A DNA stretch of 64,000 nucleotides from Prevotellaceae bacterium UBA2448 (GTDB lineage Bacteria; Bacteroidota; Bacteroidia; Bacteroidales; Bacteroidaceae), in the NCBI GenBank assembly GCA_002342585.1, contig DDQG01000018.1, positions 1-64,000 of the forward strand, in the 5' to 3' direction. Shown here piece after piece: positions 60,062-64,000 of the stretch. How positions within the stretch are numbered: position 1 is the first letter of the stretch; the number at the start of each line of letters is the position of its first letter. A program made the translations under genes and the position numbers. The notes beneath the pieces are model-generated. The model ran no database searches. It had not been told where the DNA came from and saw only the letters and a list, made by a program, of their open reading frames with translations.

Positions 60062-60694
60062 ATGAGTTTATTTTCAAAAGAGAATGGCGAAATCTTCAAG
60101 GGTCCGTTAAACCTTAACAACCCTATCGCGGTTCAAGTTCTTGGTATCTGCTCCGCCCTCGCCGTTACGTCACAGCTGAAGCCGGCAATTGTAATGGGAC
60201 TCTCAGTTACCGTTATCACTGCATTCAGCAACGTAATCATATCATTAATCCGAAAGACAATTCCAAACCGCATACGTATCATTGTACAGCTTGTCGTTGT
60301 TGCAGCCTTGGTTACCATCGTGAGCAACATACTGAAAGCATATGTATATGATGTAAGCGTGCAGTTGAGTGTCTATGTAGGACTTATCATTACCAACTGT
60401 ATCCTGATGGGACGTCTCGAAGCATTTGCCATGCAGAACGGTCCTTGGGCATCGTTCCTCGACGGAATCGGCAACGGTCTTGGCTATGCCATAATACTCG
60501 TTATAGTAGGTTTCTTCCGTGAACTGCTCGGTTTCGGTAGCATCTTCGGCATCCAGCTCATTCCAGACAGCTGGTACATGGAGAACGGCGGTCTTTACAT
60601 CAACAATGGTATGATGACCATGCCGGCAATGGCACTTATCCTGCTTGCCTGCGTCATCTGGGTACATCGTGCAGTAAATAAAGAAGAAGTATAA
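60062..60694 (+). CDS. nqrD: Na+-translocating NADH:quinone reductase subunit D
   Basis: A 210-residue integral membrane protein with six helices, homologous to NqrE and RnfA/E. NNPIAVQVLGICSALAVT and GRLEAFAMQNGPWASFLDGIGNGLGY are diagnostic. The short cysteine-bearing helices bind the intramembrane iron centre with NqrE. It lies 18 bp after nqrC. Confidence 0.95.
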   Translation: MSLFSKENGEIFKGPLNLNNPIAVQVLGICSALAVTSQLKPAIVMGLSVTVITAFSNVIISLIRKTIPNRIRIIVQLVVVAALVTIVSNILKAYVYDVSVQLSVYVGLIITNCILMGRLEAFAMQNGPWASFLDGIGNGLGYAIILVIVGFFRELLGFGSIFGIQLIPDSWYMENGGLYINNGMMTMPAMALILLACVIWVHRAVNKEEV

Positions 60695-60719
60695 CCCAAG
60701 AAAATAAAAACAGAAAACT

Positions 60720-61349
60720 ATGGAACATTTCATTAGTCTATTTGTTCGCTCCATCTTTGTGGACAACATGATTTTCGCATTCTTCTTGGGTATGTGCTCT
60801 TATCTTGCAGTATCCAAGACAGTAAAAACATCCTTCGGACTGGGAGTAGCAGTTACATTCGTGCTTCTCATCACAGTACCCGTTGACTACCTGTTGCAGA
60901 CGAAAGTCCTTGCCGACGGAGCCCTCGCCGAAGGTGTAGATCTTACATTCCTTGCATTCATACTCTTTATCGCAGTCATCGCAGCAATGGTGCAACTCGT
61001 AGAGATGATAGTAGAGCGCTTCTCTCCATCCCTCTATGCCGCACTCGGAATCTTCCTTCCGCTTATCGCTGTAAACTGCGCCATCATGGGTGCATCACTC
61101 TTCATGCAGCAGCGCATCCAACTCGACCCAGAAACATCCACACAGGCAATTAGTGGTGTGGGTGACTGCGTAGCCTACGCACTCGGTTCCGGAATCGGTT
61201 GGACACTGGCAATTGTCGGACTTGCTGCAATACGTGAAAAAATGGCATATTCCGACGTACCAAAGCCACTTCAGGGACTCGGCATCACATTCATCACCGT
61301 AGGTCTCATGGCAATGGCATTCATGTGCTTCTCTGGTCTTAAACTTTAA
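60720..61349 (+). CDS. nqrE: Na+-translocating NADH:quinone reductase subunit E
   Basis: A 209-residue six-helix partner of NqrD, inverted in the membrane. FVDNMIFAFFLGMCSYLAVSK and PLIAVNCAIMGASLF, with the conserved cysteine, are hallmarks. It shares the iron site with NqrD. It lies 25 bp after nqrD and 17 bp before nqrF. Confidence 0.95.
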   Translation: MEHFISLFVRSIFVDNMIFAFFLGMCSYLAVSKTVKTSFGLGVAVTFVLLITVPVDYLLQTKVLADGALAEGVDLTFLAFILFIAVIAAMVQLVEMIVERFSPSLYAALGIFLPLIAVNCAIMGASLFMQQRIQLDPETSTQAISGVGDCVAYALGSGIGWTLAIVGLAAIREKMAYSDVPKPLQGLGITFITVGLMAMAFMCFSGLKL

Positions 61350-61366
61350 AAGAAAGGAACTGAACA

Positions 61367-62653
61367 ATGGATATGAATTTTATATTGTATAGCTTAGGAG
61401 TCTTCCTGGTGATAGTTCTCGTACTCGTCATCCTGCTCCTCATAGCAAAAAAGTACCTTTCTCCAAGTGGACAGGTCACAATCACAATCAACGGAAAAGA
61501 CAAACTCACAGTCGATCAGGGCAGCAGCCTGCTCTCTACCCTTGCAGCCAACGACGTTTACCTCCCATCAGCATGTGGTGGTAAAGGTTCATGCGGACAG
61601 TGCAAATGCCAGGTAATAGAAGGTGGTGGCGAAATCCTCGACTCCGAAAAGGGTCACTTCACCCGCAAGCAGATCAAGGCAGGTTATCGTCTTGGTTGCC
61701 AGTGCAAGGTTAAGGGCGACCTCTCTATCAAGGTCGATGACTCAGTAATGGGTGTAAAGGAATGGGAATGTACAGTTATTGGCAACAAAAACGTGGCAAC
61801 CTTCATCAAGGAATACAAAGTTGCCCTGCCAGCAGGCGAACATATGGACTTCGAACCAGGTTCGTATGCACAAATCAAAATTCCTGCATTCAAAATCGAC
61901 TACGACAAAGACTTCGACAAGAGCCTCATTGGTGACACATACCTGCCGGCATGGGAGAAATTCGGACTCTTCCCACTCAAGTGCGTCAACGACACACCAA
62001 CCATCCGTGCCTACTCAATGGCAAACTATCCGGACGAAGGCGACATCATCACACTCAACGTGCGTATTGCCACACCTCCGTTCAAACCAAAAGACCAGGG
62101 ACCGGGCTTCATGGATGTCAACCCAGGTATTGCATCATCATACATCTTCTCGCTCAAACCGGGCGACAAGGTAATCATGTCAGGACCTTACGGAGAATTC
62201 CGTCCACAGTACGGCACAGGTCGCGAAATGATTTGGGTAGGTGGTGGAGCCGGAATGGCACCGCTTCGTGCACAGATCATGCACATGCTCAAAGGTCACG
62301 GCATCAACCCAGAAGACCGTCAGCGTCCTATGCACTACTTCTACGGAGCTCGTGCGCTTGAGGAAATCCCATTCCTCGACGACTTCCTCCAGCTTGAGAA
62401 AGACTTCCCTAACTTCCACTTCCACCTGGCACTCGACCGTCCAGATCCGAAGGCAGATGCAGCGGGAGTCAAGTACACACCAGGATTCGTAGCACCAGTA
62501 ATGGGCGACACCTACCTCAAGCAGCATGAAAACCCAGAAGACTGCGAATACTACCTCTGCGGTCCTCCAATGATGGCAAAGACCGTGCTCGACCTTCTCC
62601 ACTCCCTCGGAGTAGAAGACGACATGATTCGATTCGACAACTTCGGAGGATAA
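61367..62653 (+). CDS. nqrF: Na+-translocating NADH:quinone reductase subunit F
   Basis: A 428-residue entry point for electrons. One N-terminal helix (~6-27) anchors it. A 2Fe-2S ferredoxin domain holds CGGKGSCGQCKC and a later GCQC. The FAD domain has RAYSMANYP, and NADH-binding residues include GGGAGMAPLRAQ and YLCGPPMM. Complete. Last gene of the operon; a strong terminator follows. Confidence 0.95.
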   Translation: MDMNFILYSLGVFLVIVLVLVILLLIAKKYLSPSGQVTITINGKDKLTVDQGSSLLSTLAANDVYLPSACGGKGSCGQCKCQVIEGGGEILDSEKGHFTRKQIKAGYRLGCQCKVKGDLSIKVDDSVMGVKEWECTVIGNKNVATFIKEYKVALPAGEHMDFEPGSYAQIKIPAFKIDYDKDFDKSLIGDTYLPAWEKFGLFPLKCVNDTPTIRAYSMANYPDEGDIITLNVRIATPPFKPKDQGPGFMDVNPGIASSYIFSLKPGDKVIMSGPYGEFRPQYGTGREMIWVGGGAGMAPLRAQIMHMLKGHGINPEDRQRPMHYFYGARALEEIPFLDDFLQLEKDFPNFHFHLALDRPDPKADAAGVKYTPGFVAPVMGDTYLKQHENPEDCEYYLCGPPMMAKTVLDLLHSLGVEDDMIRFDNFGG

Positions 62654-62674
62654 TTCCCTATCCTACCCGCATAC

Positions 62675-62708
62675 AAAAAAAGCTGACAAACTAATGTCAG
62701 CTTTTTTT
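62675..62708. terminator. Intrinsic terminator of the nqr operon
   Basis: AGCTGACA (62681-62688) pairs with TGTCAGCT (62695-62702), extended by A and T runs on the outer sides. Works on either strand. Confidence 0.85.
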
Positions 62709-62757
62709 AATGTCTAAAGTCTAATGTCAATAGCCAATAGCTAACAGCCAATAGCTA
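62709..62757. repeat. CAATAGC/GTCTAA tandem repeat
   Basis: Imperfect units of TGTCTAAAG and CAATAGCCAATAGCTAACAG type. It ends at the lipoprotein stop codon. Confidence 0.75.
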
Positions 62758-63408
62758 CTTCCCTTCTGCCTTATGGCAACCAATCCTTATGACACGTCCT
62801 TCATTTGGAATATCACCATCTGACAAATCCGGGTTCTGGTTATCAGACAGAATCTCGTCTTCTGTGCTTCGTGTATAATATGGTCCGTCGTAGCCGTTCC
62901 ACGACCAGTCATCATACCCCCAGCAATAGTAATTATATTGGCGATATGGAGCCCAATTATACGATGCGAGCTTAACCATATCGAATCTTTCGCCGTTACT
63001 ACCGAAATAACCGTAAAACTCGAAGTCATTCAGGAAATAATCATATATTTCCGCGTTATATTCACGATAGCCGGGGTAATCCAAATAAATTCTTCCGTTG
63101 CGCACCTCCCAATAGAAATGCATACTGATGCGACTATATGGTCCCACACTGTACCAGTCCACCTGATACCCGTCGCCATAGATTGCATATTCGTGCTGAG
63201 GGTAGAACACCAAATCAGTCGAATACGAAGTGAAAATATATGATCTGCCCATGTATAAATACTCATAGTACATGCCCCAATAGCCTCGCCACTCGCCAAA
63301 GAGCACTCTTGAGCGCTGCACATCATCATTACAGCTTGTCAGCATCAAACCGCAAAAACCTGCGAAAACCAGAGAAACTACTGCTGTGAAAAACTTTACA
63401 CTCTTCAT
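62755..63408 (-). CDS. Tyrosine-rich lipoprotein of unknown function
   Basis: A 217-residue secreted protein. The signal peptide ends in a lipobox (LMLTSC, residues about 21-26). Mature sequence is very rich in Tyr, Trp and Gly, with short motifs such as WRGYWGMYYEYLYMG, YFGSNGERFDM and YCWGYDDWSWNGYDGPYY. An all-beta lipocalin-like fold is plausible. It is not one of the families that I recognise. It is convergent with nqrF. The C-terminus has a DNQNPDLSDGDIPNEG run. Confidence 0.65.
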   Translation of the reverse strand: MKSVKFFTAVVSLVFAGFCGLMLTSCNDDVQRSRVLFGEWRGYWGMYYEYLYMGRSYIFTSYSTDLVFYPQHEYAIYGDGYQVDWYSVGPYSRISMHFYWEVRNGRIYLDYPGYREYNAEIYDYFLNDFEFYGYFGSNGERFDMVKLASYNWAPYRQYNYYCWGYDDWSWNGYDGPYYTRSTEDEILSDNQNPDLSDGDIPNEGRVIRIGCHKAEGK

Positions 63409-63453
63409 AATCGTTTATTAAGTTATTTTTTTGCAAAGATACAACATTTATGA

Positions 63454-63562
63454 TAATCAATAACCACCCACCTCTTAACTATTATCTATTATCTATCAAC
63501 TATTAACTTACACCAGGCCTCAGCCTTCATACATCAGCCTTCTTACATCTTACATCATACAT
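63454..63562. repeat. AACTATTATCT and CATCTTACATC tandem repeats
   Basis: Two repeat families: TTAACTATTATCTATTATCTA (63475-63505) and CATACATCAGCCTTCTTACATC-like units (63530-63562). Same classes as elsewhere in the window. Confidence 0.8.
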
Positions 63563-63569
63563 CGTTTTC

Positions 63570-64000
63570 CTATCCTCCCTTACAAATAGCGAAAGCCATC
63601 AGATTCATCTGCACGCACTGGTAAGCTGTAAGCTTCCTTTTATCATTATGGTGTTCCCAAGCCGAAAGCATCAACAAGCGTCCCTCCCCGCAGGCATAAA
63701 ACTGCTCACCGTGAGGTTTCGACAGCTTTGTAAAACCATTTTCCACAATCACAATCGTAGGCAATCCCTCATCAAAAGCCGCCCTCATAATCCGCTTCTC
63801 CCCAGGCGAAATAGCAGGTGACACAAGAACCGCCCCTTCCCGTGCCTCGCGAAGAACGCGCTCTACAGTTCTATCCAAATCCTCTCCGACAAGTCTACGC
63901 GACACTCGCACAGCCACACGCTGCTTCGCCTGTAGCAACCCGCGATTACCAATACCATTAAAAGTAAACTCCCCAATTCTCAATCCGAAAAAAGGCCTCA
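63570..64000 (-). CDS. C-terminal part of a RAYT-associated-domain protein (cut by window edge)
   Basis: The reading frame stays open to the window edge, so the 5' part is missing. Visible are ~142 residues: IGEFTFNGIGNRGLL, EGAVLVSPAISPGEKRI, GEGRLLMLSAWEHH and TAYQCVQMNLMAFAICKGG. They align with residues 180-340 of the RAYT protein at 9084-10106 (AFGNMLLL, GDVLVTPGISECEKRI, YGSLLILAPWPED, YLNRLAETICNI). The missing N-terminus could carry a Y1 transposase domain. A TTG near 63983 is not trusted as the start. Confidence 0.65.
   Translation of the reverse strand, partial: RPFFGLRIGEFTFNGIGNRGLLQAKQRVAVRVSRRLVGEDLDRTVERVLREAREGAVLVSPAISPGEKRIMRAAFDEGLPTIVIVENGFTKLSKPHGEQFYACGEGRLLMLSAWEHHNDKRKLTAYQCVQMNLMAFAICKGG

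Noticed and set aside
59833..60120. Minus-strand frame over the NqrC tail
   Set aside because: Repeats of the Cys tail read backwards; no independent gene evidence.

Overview
The window looks like a chromosome segment of a Bacteroidales bacterium, most likely Prevotellaceae. Directly visible support: many genes are preceded by the Bacteroidetes -7 promoter element TAnnTTTG, Shine-Dalgarno sites are almost absent, and the gene families are typical of the phylum (TamL lipoprotein, DUF1573 and DUF4199 proteins, serine palmitoyltransferase, Na+-translocating NADH:quinone reductase, an ExbB/ExbD/ExbD operon). The genus is an inference.

Layout. 1-8.9 kb is an accessory region. It holds a leftward module with a CHC2-type primase and a DUF3987-like protein beside three 22-bp-spaced direct repeats and an AT-rich inverted repeat. 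It continues with two unrecognised small genes and a 1.1-kb stretch without a protein gene. A rightward cluster follows: EcoRI-family adenine methyltransferase, DUF262-HNH nuclease and GIY-YIG nuclease, headed by a promoter and a roughly 270-nt strongly structured leader or RNA gene. A ParE/RelE-type toxin-antitoxin pair faces it. 8.9-10.2 kb is a REP-associated tyrosine transposase (RAYT) unit bounded by direct repeats.

10.3-28 kb is housekeeping: MBL hydrolase, POT peptide transporter, YidC, RarA, a COG0523 metal GTPase with a histidine tract, MltG, GrpE-DnaJ, FolC, glycogen branching enzyme, inositol-phosphatase family and a 14-repeat MORN protein. 28-43 kb is rich in envelope functions: a TonB-dependent receptor, an MscS channel, TonB, ExbB/ExbD/ExbD and TamL. 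It also carries polyprenyl synthase, TatD, tRNA-Ser(GGA) and a TrmH methylase. 43-54 kb carries AspS, a stand-alone NrdJ-C-terminus-like protein, FolB, a hexuronate-type MFS transporter, O-acetylhomoserine sulfhydrylase, L31 type B, a lipid kinase divergent from serine palmitoyltransferase, an SPOR-domain amidase and an MlaD protein. 54.5-62.7 kb holds DnaA and the complete nqrABCDEF operon. In NqrC the C-terminus is a tandem cysteine-rich repeat. The window closes with a tyrosine-rich lipoprotein and the 3' part of a gene homologous to the C-terminal domain of the RAYT protein.

Functional links. TonB, ExbB and ExbD energise outer-membrane receptors such as the one at 28.2 kb. NQR makes the sodium gradient and takes NADH electrons. 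SPT and the neighbouring lipid kinase plausibly act in sphingolipid metabolism. The most promising undescribed system is the methylase/two-nuclease cluster with its structured RNA (4728-8254). Short degenerate tandem repeats (TAACCAT-, TTGAAAA-, CATCTTA- and AGTTGAG-like) recur between genes and inside some reading frames across the window.
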